Assembly: GCA_038373885.1 (NCBI GenBank)
Contig: JAWZYV010013274.1
Coordinates: 248,001-312,000 of the forward strand
Source of the DNA: Cheiracanthium punctorium
Taxonomy: Eukaryota; Arthropoda; Arachnida; Araneae; Cheiracanthiidae
Length of the DNA stretch: 64,000 bases
Direction of reading: 5' to 3'
In this document: positions 35,100 to 46,342 of the stretch, piece after piece
How the letters are laid out: every line of letters begins with the position of its first letter
Numbering within the stretch: the stretch's first letter is position 1
Made by a program: the position numbers and the translations under genes
Notes under the pieces: generated by a model
Seen by the model: the letters and a program-made list of their open reading frames with translations, nothing else
What the model was told of the DNA's origin: nothing
Database searches by the model: none

Positions 35100-35160
35100 C
35101 AAAACATACCACTCTCTACGATCACGGACCTGGTTTTGATTCCTGGCTTTGGCTGGATTC
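35100..35160 (+). mobile_element. Possible tRNA-SINE head fragment
   Basis: CGGACCTGGTTTTGATTCCT carries a B-box-like GGTTTTGATTCC (35132-35143), positioned like the B-box of the SINE at 60031. No clear A-box is left. A matching SINE body fragment lies on the far side of the TIR element at 35164-35720, so the SINE may have been split by that insertion. Confidence 0.3.
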
Positions 35161-35163
35161 TTA

Positions 35164-35720
35164 TAGAGTTATCACATTAGCGCAAAATCCGAGCAACTGT
35201 CTGCTGGAACAACTTTTCTGCTAGACTTTTCAGGAGGGGTTATGGTTAAGGGTTGCAAAACAAACGAACTTTCTCCGACGCCAAATAGTCGTCGTATGTT
35301 AAGGTATCGCTGATTTGGCGTTTAGGTTGTATCGTGACTCAGCATTTAGCAAGACCATTTCGTTTGTATATTTACATCGAATCTGCTGGGATTTGTTAAT
35401 GATTATAATACTTAAATTGATTACGCTTACCAAAAAATTATCAAAGTAATGATTAATTCTTCCAATAAAATCGACTTCTAATTCCACACTCCACTTGTAC
35501 GCCGCCATACCTTCATCACTTCGAGCCAATCGTCGAGCCGTAGATGGCTTAGCAAGAAGAAATACTCTGATTAGCCGAAATTTGGCAGACTTGGCTTTTT
35601 TTTCATTCGGAAAGCAAAAAAGTATGAGATCACCTTCACCTAGTTAAGGATAGAGAAAATCGGTCTAAAAGTTATTCTGCAAGAAAGTTGCTCGGATTTC
35701 CAGCTAGTGTGATAACCCTA
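35164..35720. mobile_element. TIR element of uncertain superfamily (557 bp)
   Basis: The left end TAGAGTTATCACATTAG and the reverse complement of the right end TAGGGTTATCACACTAG are followed on both sides by ATCCGAGCAACT and a diverged CTTTTAGACC-like stretch, giving TIRs of about 60 bp. The TAGRG start is hAT-like, but the 8-bp flanks do not match, so the TSD is decayed or absent. No transposase remains inside. Confidence 0.6.
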
Positions 35721-35734
35721 TTAAATTTTTCGTT

Positions 35735-35800
35735 CCTACGTACGGGGTAACGCTGCACGCCTACTAGATGCTCCCATAATGAAAGGCCAAGAATTCCAAG
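35735..35800 (+). mobile_element. SINE body fragment
   Basis: GGGGTAACGCTG followed by CGCC and GCTCCCAT matches the body of the SINE at 60031-60241 (GGGGTAACGCTGGTCGCCC, GCGCTCCCAT). It lies directly before LINE coding sequence. Confidence 0.5.
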
Positions 35801-36222
35801 TCATCTTATACCACCGAACACGCGACAAGCAGATACTGGACATAAAATCAGTATTACTTACACACTATAAAACAAAGCAAAAGCATGTTAAAAACAGTGT
35901 TCGAATTAAAGGAAATGAGAAGGTTGATGCGCTGAAAAAAGAAGCCTTTGCATTTGCAGTTCATCACCTGCCAAGTACAACGGGCAGACGTTAATATACA
36001 ATAAGGCGAAAGCACATTGTACACAATATGCAACAATCCTTTGACCATTCCTGCCTCTTTTCTGAACATGGACCATTTCCGACCTACTTACATAGGTTTA
36101 AACTTCACAAGGAATTTGCAACTGTGACACACGATGGGGCTGCTTGGCACTTCTTCCAAGAATGCCCGCTGACAGCTCCCAACCATATCAAACCCCCTAT
36201 CGCCTTGTGGCAAAACATCTAA
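35801..36222 (+). pseudogene. Non-LTR retrotransposon ORF2, RNase H end and C-terminal domain
   Basis: The frame includes VRIKGNEKVDALKKEA, the end of an RNase H domain as found in Jockey/R1/I-type LINEs (G-[IV]-x-GNE-x-[AV]-D-x-LAKEA, with the last catalytic Asp). After a single in-frame TAA at 35992-35994 the same frame continues through RRKHIV to HGPFPTYLHRFKLHKEF and HFFQECPLT. These match the C-terminal segment (HGPFxxYLxRF, then a HxLxxCP[LF]T zinc-knuckle-like tail) typical of arthropod LINEs of this kind. The Cys residues expected between RF and CPLT are missing. Reverse transcriptase and endonuclease are absent, so this is a 5'-truncated copy ending in its own 3' UTR. Confidence 0.85.
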
Positions 36223-36535
36223 TAAGGCCAAAGCATCTCAGAACTAAACTAAAAAGTAGCATTCAGACTCTCACAGAACTCTATTAGTCAAAGAACTTGG
36301 GAAATCTTGAGTATTTTTTGTTATCTTCAATTTATTTATTTATTAATTATTATTATTTGTAATCGTCAGTACTTTCGTTTATTTTGAAATTATTTTAATT
36401 ATTTGTGTGATTGTCAAATAAACTCCTCGGCTACCACTAAAGGCTTCATGGTCGGTTCTGCCGACTAAGCCAGCAGACCTGTGACTTCAAAGTCAAAACC
36501 TTGACAGTCGGCAATGCGCTGCCAAAAGGGAAAAC
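36223..36535 (+). mobile_element. LINE 3' UTR and end region
   Basis: Directly continuous with the ORF2 relic. It holds a residual RT-family tail, a TTTATT-rich stretch and then CTCCTCGGCTACCACTAAAG, GGTTCTGCCGACTAAGCC and CGGCAATGCGCTGCC, a GC-rich block consistent with a conserved LINE 3' end. The exact 3' boundary (about 36535) is approximate. No TSD was resolved. Confidence 0.5.
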
Positions 36536-37240
36536 GTTATCATTTTTCTTGAAAATGAAACGAATTATGAAAAAATTGCAAATAATTCTCTAATTAGCAT
36601 TACATATTCAAGAATAATAAAATCCTACATAAATACTTAAATGTATCTATATTTGTGGATTAGTTATAGACTTATTAGACTTAGACTATTAGTTACTATA
36701 GACTAGTTATTATAGACTATTATAGTTATTAGACTTATAATAAATATGATCCTTCTATGTTAATGTCATAAATAGTTCTATTTCTGTTTTTTTTATACTG
36801 TCCTTTAAATTTCATTAACAGCAAGAATCATATTACATGTGTGTAACTTAACACAACAGTTTTTAAAATATATCGCTTTGGAATAAACAAATTAAAATAT
36901 TTTATAAAACTGAAATAATAGGACTCATGACAATATAAAATGAGCGTCTATTCACAATATAATAAAATTTATTTTAAATTTTACACTGAAGAAAACTTTA
37001 CTCTGAATATTCATGAATCTCCAAGTCTCCTAAATATACCCAGTCCCCAGCACGTTATCACTTGTTTCAAAAACAGTTAAAAGTATTCATATTTATTTAA
37101 AATGCTCCAAAATGCATTTTAAAATCACTCTTCAATTCCTTGAAGAGTAATAAAATAACCTTTAATTCGAAAGCTTTACTTAAACGACTTTTCTGCTGGC
37201 GAGATATCACTGCGTTGCACACACACACACTCGGAGGAAC
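36536..37240. other. AT-rich spacer
   Basis: TAGACTATTA/TTAGACTTA slippage repeats occur at 36655-36745. A short CA run lies at 37220-37229. No gene. Confidence 0.5.
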
Positions 37241-37490
37241 GCTACTTTTCAGTACGAAGAGCTGTTATTTCCTTTTCCTCATTTCGCTATTAACATTGTT
37301 ACTAGAACCAGGTGAAGGGAAGTATCCAATAAGAGCCGGGCTTTCTCTTAATGAGCGTTGAAATGAAGATGAATATCATTCCCGCGTTTCACCACTTCTC
37401 GAAATGTTGCCACATATCTAGAAAGGCACGAAAGAGGAAGCCGCCTTAAAGATAGTTTGCAAGAATTAAAATCTTTGATATTCGAATGTG
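37241..37490 (+). repeat. Diverged direct repeat, copy A, with exact 38-bp core
   Basis: It aligns with 39659-39940 over about 250 bp: CTTTTCAG, TGTTATTTCC, CTCATTTC, AACCAGGTGAA, then an exact 38-bp match (37345-37382) starting CTCTTAATGAGCG and ending GAATATCATTCC, then CACTTC.CGAAATG, and AAGATRGTTTG. The core holds two TAATGAG/ATGAAGATG words. Conservation concentrated in one block while the flanks have drifted is what one expects of a functional non-coding element rather than a uniformly decaying repeat. The 73-codon ORF here is not shared with copy B. Confidence 0.85.
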
Positions 37491-37604
37491 AAAGACTTGG
37501 AAAAATTGGGAATTCGTAGTTACACATGATTCTCGTATTAAAGTAATAAAATAATTTAAAATAATTAAAACTTTGTAAAATAACACATAGGAAAGGAACT
37601 TATC

Positions 37605-37785
37605 AATCCGTACACGTGCTTCGATCGAAGGAGTTTTGACCTTCGGCAGCTGCAGCAGAAGTCCATGCACAGACTGGGACTGGAGGTCCTGAGTCCTGAC
37701 GAAGATCGAAGTTTTTTCGATCGAACACGTGTACAGATTGACTGTTGGAGATCTAAAATTTTTTGATCGAAACACGTGTACAGAG
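37605..37785. repeat. Repeated GATCGAA-CACGTGTAC motif (three copies, one inverted)
   Basis: TTCGATCGAACACGTGTACA (37717-37736) and TTGATCGAAACACGTGTACA (37763-37782) are direct copies about 46 bp apart. CGTACACGTGCTTCGATCGA (37609-37628) is an inverted copy. Each holds a CACGTG E-box next to a CGATCG-like palindrome. Confidence 0.8.
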
Positions 37786-37789
37786 AATG

Positions 37790-38650
37790 TGGACTTGAGG
37801 GTCTATGAATTTTACCGGAGCACCTTGTCTGAGTGTAGCGACAGCATAAGACAGGGTGGCCAACATTTGTGCACATAAAATATACTTTTTAACTTGAAAA
37901 TGTGTTGCGATCGACTTGGTTTCATAGGCGTAACCAAAGAAGGAGATGTCAAAGACATACTTATGTTTATACACAATATTTCAGTTCGAGATACACTGTC
38001 ACGTGTTATGGTTGGATAAAAATAAGTCGAACACGATCGATATATTGGCCAACGCACAGTACTTGCTATCTTCCCGCGGAGCAGTTTGAAAAATCCTGCT
38101 GATTGTTAAAGTGCCAGTGAACATTTTTTTTCTTGTTGATTTTGGTAAAAATTTAAATACTCTTAGTTTTTCATTTTCATATGATAGATTGTTTATTCTG
38201 CCAATATATATATATACGCTCTAAAATGAGAAAGTAAGGTTTCGTTTAGAATTTATTTGTCTATTACAATCATTTAAATAATGGAACTATTCTTTTTAAC
38301 ATTACAAATATAACATGGTGAGTAAGCGTGCGTAAAATGCCAGTCAAAAAACACTTACAATTTTTTTCTTTTGACCAAGCACAGTGAGAATTACGCGATG
38401 ACAGTACTATGTAATTCGGGACACTTGAAATAGTTTATATACCTTCACATGTTTTCATACAATCATTGTCAAATTGTTTAATAGTTGATTAGGTTGAATG
38501 AACTAGTTTATACGTATAGAGGTGATGGAAGACATAAAGTATTGCACATTTATTGGTTAGGCGTTCTAAAAAACATGTTACCACGTGAAACCGATGAAAA
38601 AATACTGTAAATACCATATTAGTTTTTGAAATTGACTCAAAAGTTGTTAT
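37790..38650. other. Spacer between motif cluster and tandem array
   Basis: Mixed-composition sequence with overlapping short ORFs and no recognised domain. A (TA)n run of about seven units lies near 38203. Confidence 0.4.
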
Positions 38651-38654
38651 AAAT

Positions 38655-39560
38655 ACCATGTCCATCTCACAGAAGATATCAGAAATCAAATTTTCTAAAA
38701 TCAGATTTCGTTCTAACGACCTATTTCAAAAACTTTGCCATGGCCATCGACTAAGGGTAGTATTTCTCAAAACGCTCATTCCTGTTTCTTTAGAGTTCAC
38801 CAATTGTATAATTCTATCAATCTAATTTGAAGATTATTACAGTGACACCAATAGAAGAGAGTCTCGCCTTACAATAAAATCAAACAAGAATACAATTTGA
38901 AATCAATATGGACATGATTCTAATTCAAACTATCTAAAATCAGATTTCATTTCAACGACCTGTTTCAAAAACTTTGCCATGAACATCAAGTAAGAGTATT
39001 TTTCGAAATGATTATTCTGATTTCATTAGAGTTTACCTACAGCATATTTTTATAACCCTTTTAAGAGGCTACTTACAACGACACCTGTAACATGTACGAT
39101 TTGCATCTTACAAAAGATATCTGAAATCAAATTTTGTAAAATTAGATTTCGTTCCAAAGACCTATTTCAAAAACTTTGCCATAGTCAACCACTAAGGGTA
39201 TAACTCAAAACGCTCATTCCATTTTTATTAGAGTTCACCAACTAACTGCACAATTTTATCAACCTAATTTGAAGATTCTTACTGTGACATCAGTAGAAGA
39301 GAATCTCGCCTTACAATAAAATCAAACACGAATATTACTTGAAAATCACTGTGAACATGATTCTAATTCAGATTTCAGTGATCAGATTTCAGTGACTAAA
39401 ATCAGATTTCAGTGACCTATTTCAAAAACTTTGCCATGGACATCAAGTTAAAGTACTTTTCGAAATAATTATTCTGTTTCAAGATTTCCTGCTGCATATT
39501 TTTATGATCCTTCTTAGAGGATGCTTACAGTGACACCAGCAGAATAGATCCTCTCCTTGC
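38655..39560. repeat. Tandem array with dimeric higher-order structure
   Basis: The block CTATTTCAAAAACTTTGCCAT (or close variants) occurs with its reference base at 38721, 38960, 39162 and 39417. Adjacent spacings are 239, 202 and 255 bp. Units 1 and 3 are most alike (AACGCTCATTCC, GAGTTCACCAA, TCTCGCCTTACAATAAAATC), as are 2 and 4 (GACATCAAGT or GAACATCAAGT, then ATTATTCTG). The array is therefore two copies of a roughly 450-bp dimer. It lies between direct repeats A and B. Confidence 0.88.
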
Positions 39561-39658
39561 TGAGGTAGAAAACAATCCAGAATTAAAAAAATCTTCCTCA
39601 AAACGGCATCTTTTCCCACCAAAGATACCACCGTTCCGTTACTGCCAAGAGAAAGACA

Positions 39659-39940
39659 CCGCTTTTCAGAACGGGGCGGAGGTGTTATTTCCTTTCACTC
39701 ATTTCTCGCTATTTAACATCGTTACAACAACCAGGTGAAAGGGAAACAGCACCCAATGCGAGAGAGGGCCGGAGCCTGCTCTTAATGAGCGTTGAAATGA
39801 AGATGAATATCATTCCTACATTTCAGCACTTCCCGAAATGGCTGCTGCCACAACAACGCGCACAGAAGGTATGAAAGGGGGGAGAAGACTCTTCATAAAG
39901 ATGGTTTGAAGAATTTGAATCAAAGGAATTCGAATACGGG
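39659..39940 (+). repeat. Diverged direct repeat, copy B, with exact 38-bp core
   Basis: Partner of 37241-37490. The exact 38-bp core lies at 39779-39816. Copy B is somewhat longer through small insertions (for example GCGAGAGAGGG before the core). It has no ORF in common with copy A. Confidence 0.85.
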
Positions 39941-39944
39941 AACG

Positions 39945-40560
39945 GTATTTTTGAAATGTTCAGTCGCAGAGAATTCGCAACATTGAAATGTGAAAAGAAT
40001 ATGTTTTACCAGATCAAAGAATTCCGTTGAATGAGTGTAATGTAAATGTGTTCCGTTTCTTAGAACGAATTGTTACATTTTAAGAAAATATAATTAGTTT
40101 ATTTTATGCTCACAGTGAGAGAAGCGATAACACGAATTATTTTTTGAGTATTTCCTCAATTCTAAGGCGTGTAAACATTAGGCATTTCAACGGTCTAATT
40201 TTATTTGAAAAATGGAGTTCTTTTTTTGCGGGGGGACGGGGAGTCATTCCTTAATTATTGCACGGGCACTTAGGGCAAGTGCGCTGGACACACATGCAGA
40301 AGCAGGCCAAAAACTCGAGTGTAGACTATATATAGGAACACTAAATTTGAGCCAGCTATATACAGGGGCACAAACTTCGGAAATTGCCCTGGACGCTAAA
40401 ATTTTAGAGTCAGGTTCTAGAGGGGAAGGATAATTCATTAGATTCTACGGTGTCTCATATCGTCACAACTACTTGTCAAAATACGTCTGTAAATTTTTGT
40501 ACTTCCAGAATCGTATATTCTACGGTAAAGCATTAAAGCGTGGTAGAGCAACGAAGTTGT
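39945..40560. other. Intergenic DNA with a GC-richer patch
   Basis: 40205-40440 is less AT-rich and is covered by 64-73-codon ORFs on both strands without motif. A TATATATAGG word at 40329 has no convincing initiator. No family recognised. Confidence 0.35.
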
Positions 40561-40570
40561 AAATCACATG

Positions 40571-40790
40571 TGGGCATCCCTGGCCTGCGGGTCGGATACG
40601 GCCCAAGATGGCTTTTTATCCGGCCCGCGGAACACGTCAAAACTCTGCGTAAACCCATATAAACCATTGAAAATCCCATATAAATCCCAATTATACGGCC
40701 CGAGACTTCGCTTACTTACTGAATTTTGGCCCGCGACTTCGCTAATAACCTAAAATTTGGCTCTCAATGTTTCAAAGATTGCCCATACCT
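40571..40790. mobile_element. Possible degenerate hAT-type MITE
   Basis: Starts GTGGGCATCCCTGGCCTGCG and continues with CGGCCC words. The far side ends GATTGCCCATACC, so a weak TGGGCA.../...TGCCCA inverted pair exists. Two internal GGCCCGMGACTTCGCT words are repeated about 40 bp apart. The 8-bp flanks do not match. Confidence 0.35.
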
Positions 40791-40794
40791 GTTT

Positions 40795-42875
40795 TAAAAT
40801 AATGGAAATATAATCTTTCCTATGTAGGTAAATAAGCTTTTAAAATTTTATTAAGTTTTCTTTGTATAATTCAAGGAAAATCCATTTTAAATATTTAATC
40901 TCTGCATAAAATGTTTTTCAATTCAAACCATCAGAATGTCTCTTTTTCTCCGCCACAAATTAACTTAAAAACTCGTATACTTTTATGTTCATTTCAAAGA
41001 ACTGAAACTAATATTCTTTACTTTTTTATGCGTGTTCTCAGTAACAGAAACACAATTAAGCATCACAGGTAATGTCCTGCTGTGCTTAACGGTTAGTTTC
41101 GTCATAGCAGGAGGAAAATTCACAGCGAGTAGCACAGAAAAACAGAAAAAAAAAGAAAAAGAAAAATGAAAGACGAAAAAGGCAGAAATAAGCAAAACGT
41201 GTCTCACTAGGATGAGACGCAAGCAGAATTCATCTTCATTTCTGCACTTAATTACTGCAGCTCCAGATCTAATTATTTGTTTCATTTATTTGCTGACGTT
41301 AACAGGATTTAAGCAGAAAAGAACATCTCTTGAATAGGCACTTCTTACTTGTAAAGAATCAGCCTATTGATTTTGGTTTTCTGAGCTAATTTCATTTTGG
41401 AATGAGTATTAAGATAATAAAAAAACAATATTAATTGTGATTTACTTCTTGATATTTAGTTCTTTTTTCCGTTTCAAATTTGTTTGTTTTAAGATAATTA
41501 AGATAAATTTTTAAATGGAGAGATATATTTAATCTTGTTACTTTGCACTCTCGTGTAGATAGTTATTCATTATTTCCTATTTTACCCCCATAAAAAAAGT
41601 TTATAAAATTATGAATTTTTTACATCCTATTAATGCCTTTTGACTCGAAATGTTCAACCGTTGTCAATGTTAATGGAATTAGTTTTGAGGCCATTAGTAC
41701 TTGCCTTTTAAATTACACAGTGAAAAAAATGCTCTGTTTATTCAACAATATTTAGTTGTCAATACTTTAATCAAATAATTTTGTAGAACCAACAAAAGCG
41801 ACACATTAAGAAAAGTGGAAAAAAAAAGAAAAAGAAATACTGTCATTGTTTACTTTATACGGTTTCAGTGTGTTACATATTTTTGGTCAATCAAGTCTAA
41901 CTGCTTTATTCGAATATAAAGGACAATTATATCATTTTATTAGTCAGCTTGAACTATTAAAGTTAATATTATCATAGCAAGAAGATAAAAATGTATTTGT
42001 GTATTTCCCATAAAATTTAAATAGTACCATTCAGTGAAATGAACAAATACTTTAGAATATTTCAGTTATCATTTTCGGAATTTTCGATTTATATTTCAGT
42101 TTAAGAATACTATACAATCTGCTTGAAGACACATTTGCTACCATTATTTTAATATAATTTCTTAAATACGCTATTTAAATGCGTTTCTTTTTGTTACTCC
42201 ACTGGCAGATAGGAGAGCTACAAGCTATTTATTAACTCTATCTCTTATACCCTTTTTCTTGTTAGGACTGCAAATTTATTAGCATTCATATTCTATTAAT
42301 TATTCTTTCTTATACCATCATTTTCACAAAAAAGTGGTTTAATTTGCGGTTTTTCCAGCTACACATCAAAAAATAAATAAACAGAAGTAATACATTTAGA
42401 CAATAAACAGAAATTGATTACTCATCAATCAGCATTCTAGAAGGATGGTAGTAGTGCATTCGTGGATATGAATCCATTCCTATTTTCACGTAACTGCTTA
42501 ATTTTCTGTGTTTCTGTGTATTAATATTTCCTAAACTACCATGAGAGTATTACCAACTTTATACTGAATTAAAGTCATCAATTGCGAACATTTTTTTTTT
42601 CAAATTTTTCCTTCAAATAATATATACCTCTGTAAAGTATAATCAGTTGCTTCTAACAAGATATACAAATTCCAGCTCCTAAAATATAATAATAGATCAA
42701 TCGATTTCACAAAGCTGATTGATCCCGCCTTTGCTCTGCTCGAGAATACCACATTGTTATTATACACGATACCCAAATTTCCATTACTGAAAACGGAGTG
42801 CAATTTTTTTTTTCAAGACAATAGATTTTGTCCATTCCACCCTTAAAAAATTTTTTTTGGACCATCCGAATAGAT
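40795..42875. other. AT-rich intergenic DNA
   Basis: A-rich purine runs near 41140-41165 and 41820-41838. A 98-codon minus ORF (40989-41285) shows no motif. No repeat ends seen. Confidence 0.5.
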
Positions 42876-42879
42876 TCAG

Positions 42880-43430
42880 CGACTACAACCACTTGACTCG
42901 TGATATACGAGGTTCGTGATAACCTAAACCTCACGCCTTCGGGGCAGCTCTCTATTTTCGTTCCAAATTACTCGGCGTTATCATTTAATTTTGCTGCCAC
43001 AATAAAACACTCAAGGAATAATAATAATAAAAAAAAAAAAAAAAAACACGACACTCAATTCACAAACGTGATTCACCGTGAACGTGAAACGTGACGAGTC
43101 ACACTTGAAACCGGTAATCAACAGATAAAAGCCACGCGTGACTTACGAATTGGTTGTCGGTGGAATCGGTTCTCTCTGTTCGACGAAGAACGTAGCAAAC
43201 CTTTTCATGCGAAATTGAAATTCAAGAATGTATGTGTCTCTTCGATAAGAGGTTTGAGAAATACAAGGATTTGCTTTTTTAAGTAGCCTGCTTTTGCAAC
43301 GCAAGGCTTCGAGTTAAGATTTATTGAGGGTGTATTTCGCACGCGCTACGGCAAAACTCCGTATTTTATCGCTTACCAATTTGAACAAAGCGGGGGAATT
43401 TCTTAAGTAATCACGTGAGACCTTTTTAAA
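42880..43430. other. GC-richer complex segment, possibly regulatory
   Basis: An A-homopolymer at 43030-43046 lies inside otherwise balanced sequence. It has clustered CGTGA words (TTCACCGTGAACGTGAAACG near 43074) and CAACAGATAAAAGCC near 43120. No coding homology. Confidence 0.3.
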
Positions 43431-43434
43431 ACAG

Positions 43435-45560
43435 TTTAGTCATTTCTTTGTCTTAAATGATAAAGGCACCTACCATTAAGTAAGTGTTCGTTATTTACGC
43501 ATTTTGCACTTTTTTTTTTATCCAAAGCTAAGCTTTAAATACCGCAGAAATTTCACGTGTCATGGTCAAAGAAGTAATCACTGTAACTGAAAAGAAGTTT
43601 TTTTTTATTCAGCACAGAAAAAACAAATCATGAATGTTTAAGCTAACTGTAAGGCAACTTTTTTTGTCGTAATTGTTTCTCGCATATGATATTTCGAGTT
43701 CTTTTATGATAGGTTGTTTAACGAAATAGACAATGGATGATGATATATGATAGGAATATGATAGGTTGTCTCACCAAACTTTTCAGATGTGTCTCTGAAA
43801 AGTTTCCGGGAAGTCAATGATGTCGCAATTTTCCAACATATTCTGTTATATGTCCGATGCATTTCAAATAATTTTATTAAAAGTTTCAATTTTTTTTTCA
43901 ACAGTGCACAGCAGTCTTTTTTATCTCATCTCGATTTGTTAAAAAATCACTTGTTAAAAAAAAGAAAAGAATAGAAAAAATTTGTAAAAAAAATTAAATT
44001 AACTTTTGATAAACTAACGTAAATTGCGCGTAGTTTAGTAACATTAATAATAATAAAGTAATTTCCTGCTAATGTCTAGCCATGACATTCGTAAAATGGT
44101 CTTTTTTCACTAAATAAGCAATTGCCTAATTAAATGTATAGAAACTTTCAACTTAGAATGAAATGAAAAACTCTAAAATTTCCGTTATTAAAATTCCTCA
44201 GTAATTAGAATTTATACGCTTCTTCTATCTGTAAATTTTATGCATTTGTGGTTTCGCTTATCTGACTAAAAAAATACGCTAAATTAGTCAATCATCAGTT
44301 CTTGCGCATACAAATTAAAAATCAATTTCTTTGATTCTAAAAACAAGAAAACAACTTTTAAATAAAAAGGACTGTTTTTTGCAATGTACATCTTCTATCT
44401 CGGTAATACGGTGTAATGCTTTGTTATGCCTCATTAGTATTACAAACCCCCCCTCCCCCTCCTTCCATTCAGACAGAAAGCGATTAATCGCTATCTTCAT
44501 CTCTAAGCGACTACCTTTGACTGCTCTTGAAATACAGGAAGCTTAGAGAGGAAGAATATGTCCGAATTGCTTGAGTGAAAATTAAATAAATAATAGCATC
44601 AAAAATAACAATGAATTAAGTGGTTATAGTTACGTTACGGCTACTAGCGCCTGTTATATTTTTACCTCAAATGGCTGATGTACCACTTTTATATGTAGTA
44701 ACCGACAAAAAGTTTTCTGAGTTGCTGAGAAAACTAATTGTATACCATAATTCAGCATTTCTGATGGCATGTAGGAATATTTTCTTCCCAGAACATTTTT
44801 TTACCTAAAACGGAAATGTATCACAAAAAGTATCTAATCAAAATTTATCACGAATATTATTTTTCTTCGAAAATAATAAACATTTCTATTCTACATTTAT
44901 TATAATATGTGAAAAAATATCAATGTTTGACGTCTACCCTAAACATCTAAGCAGCATTTTTTCCACCGTCATAAACCTAGTGATAGTTCTATTAATTCAA
45001 ACGAAAGTTTCACTTTTATGAGAAAGAGAAAAAACTACTTAATGCATTTATGAGAAATAAAATAATACTATTTTATGTGTGTAGTTTTTTTTTTTCTCCT
45101 ATTTATCAAAATTCTTCCTTCCGGCTCTTCACATTCTTGAAACCTTCGCGGTGCCTTCTGTATATGAGATATCTTTGACAGGCTCTGGAGATTACAGATG
45201 ACTTCTGAAGCTTTCCAATATCAGGAGAATGTAGTAATCTGTAGGCTAGTGGCAGGTGAAACGGGCATCAGAATTTTCATCAGCAGATATGGAAGTTTGA
45301 GATATATCTAACGCCTGTTTGAATACGGTGGCTTAAAATGTAAATATCCCAGATGGATCTTGTCATATATATTTTTAAATATTACGAAAATTCTGTTTTT
45401 TTTTTTTTATCCCGTGATAAATGTTTTGATTGAGCCATTGAGAAAATATTTTTAATTGAATATTTTTAGAAAAAAAAACAAGTATTTTCTCACATAAGCA
45501 TCTGCTAGAGTGAGATAAATTGAGAAGACAATGAAATATGCTTATTTTACAAATATATAT
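43435..45560. other. AT-rich intergenic DNA
   Basis: Only short chance ORFs. C-run CCCCCCCTCCCCCTCC at 44447-44462. A more complex patch lies at 45120-45320 with no recognised content. Confidence 0.45.
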
Positions 45561-45565
45561 ATACA

Positions 45566-46035
45566 CGGGTTCTGTTTCGGTATCTTCCGGAGTTCAGCCG
45601 TCGCGTTGGTTTTGATATCTTCTATGGTATCAAAATGGTTGCCTTTTGAGGCCCATTTTGATCTTGGGGTCTGCCAGAAATTCGACGGTGTAGAGCCAGA
45701 AATTCGACGGTGCTAAATCCGATGAGTAGAGAGGCTGGTGGTGGATGAGTGGAAAGTTCTTTTCTGCGAACCATGTCTGCACAACAATCGGTGTGTGGGA
45801 GGGAGGGACTTGTGATTCAGTGACCATCCTCCTTGACATTTGGCGGGACGCTTTCTTCGGACTGCTTCCGGCGGTCTTTTGAAAAATTGCGTGTAAAAAT
45901 ACCGTTAACAAGTTGTGCAGCTAGTACAAATTCAGGGTGCACCATACCTTCTCTATCCCCAATCTGCACATGTCACCATAATCAGCACATGAACTTCATG
46001 TTCGCATTTTGCTTGAACTTCGACATCGCACACTC
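45566..46035 (-). pseudogene. Mariner transposase, middle to C-terminal relic
   Basis: Reading the minus strand, GMVHPEFVLAAQLVNGIF matches the mariner G-x-V-H-x-E-F-V-P...N segment. After degraded sequence, FAEKNFPLIHHQPLYSSDLA and SNFWLYTVEF match the [FL]AEKxIPxLxHPPYSPDLAPxDFWLFP block, which holds the third catalytic Asp of a DD34D enzyme. PKIKMGLKRQPF follows, then a one-base frameshift into DTIEDIKTNATAELRKIPKQ. The relic is cut off by AT-repeat sequence at about 45560. The N-terminal HTH is not visible and no TIR was found. Confidence 0.88.
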
Positions 46036-46342
46036 CTGTCGAAACGATCGTTTTACGTTCGATGGATTAACATTTTATGTGTGTTTTTTTCACAAAGTTT
46101 TTATTTATTTTATCATATTGCCTGTTATGAATACCGTTAGTAACAAAATAGTGGTGGGTGTTTTCCGAGAACTTTTTGACTGCCTGTATATGCATATACA
46201 TATAGAGCTATAGATATATGCAGGGTATCCCTGAATTCTTGGGCTAAACTATAAGCATAAGTAAATTACATATAAAGAAGCATTATTTGTACAGCGATGT
46301 GGGGTTATAAATAAAAAGTGTAGGTGCAAATACAGCATATAC

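Noticed and set aside
38655..39560. CRISPR-like array
   Set aside because: Units of 200-255 bp with similar, not unique, spacers in an evidently eukaryotic context. It is a tandem repeat.
40329..40360. TATATATAGG as a core promoter
   Set aside because: No initiator at the right spacing and no other support.
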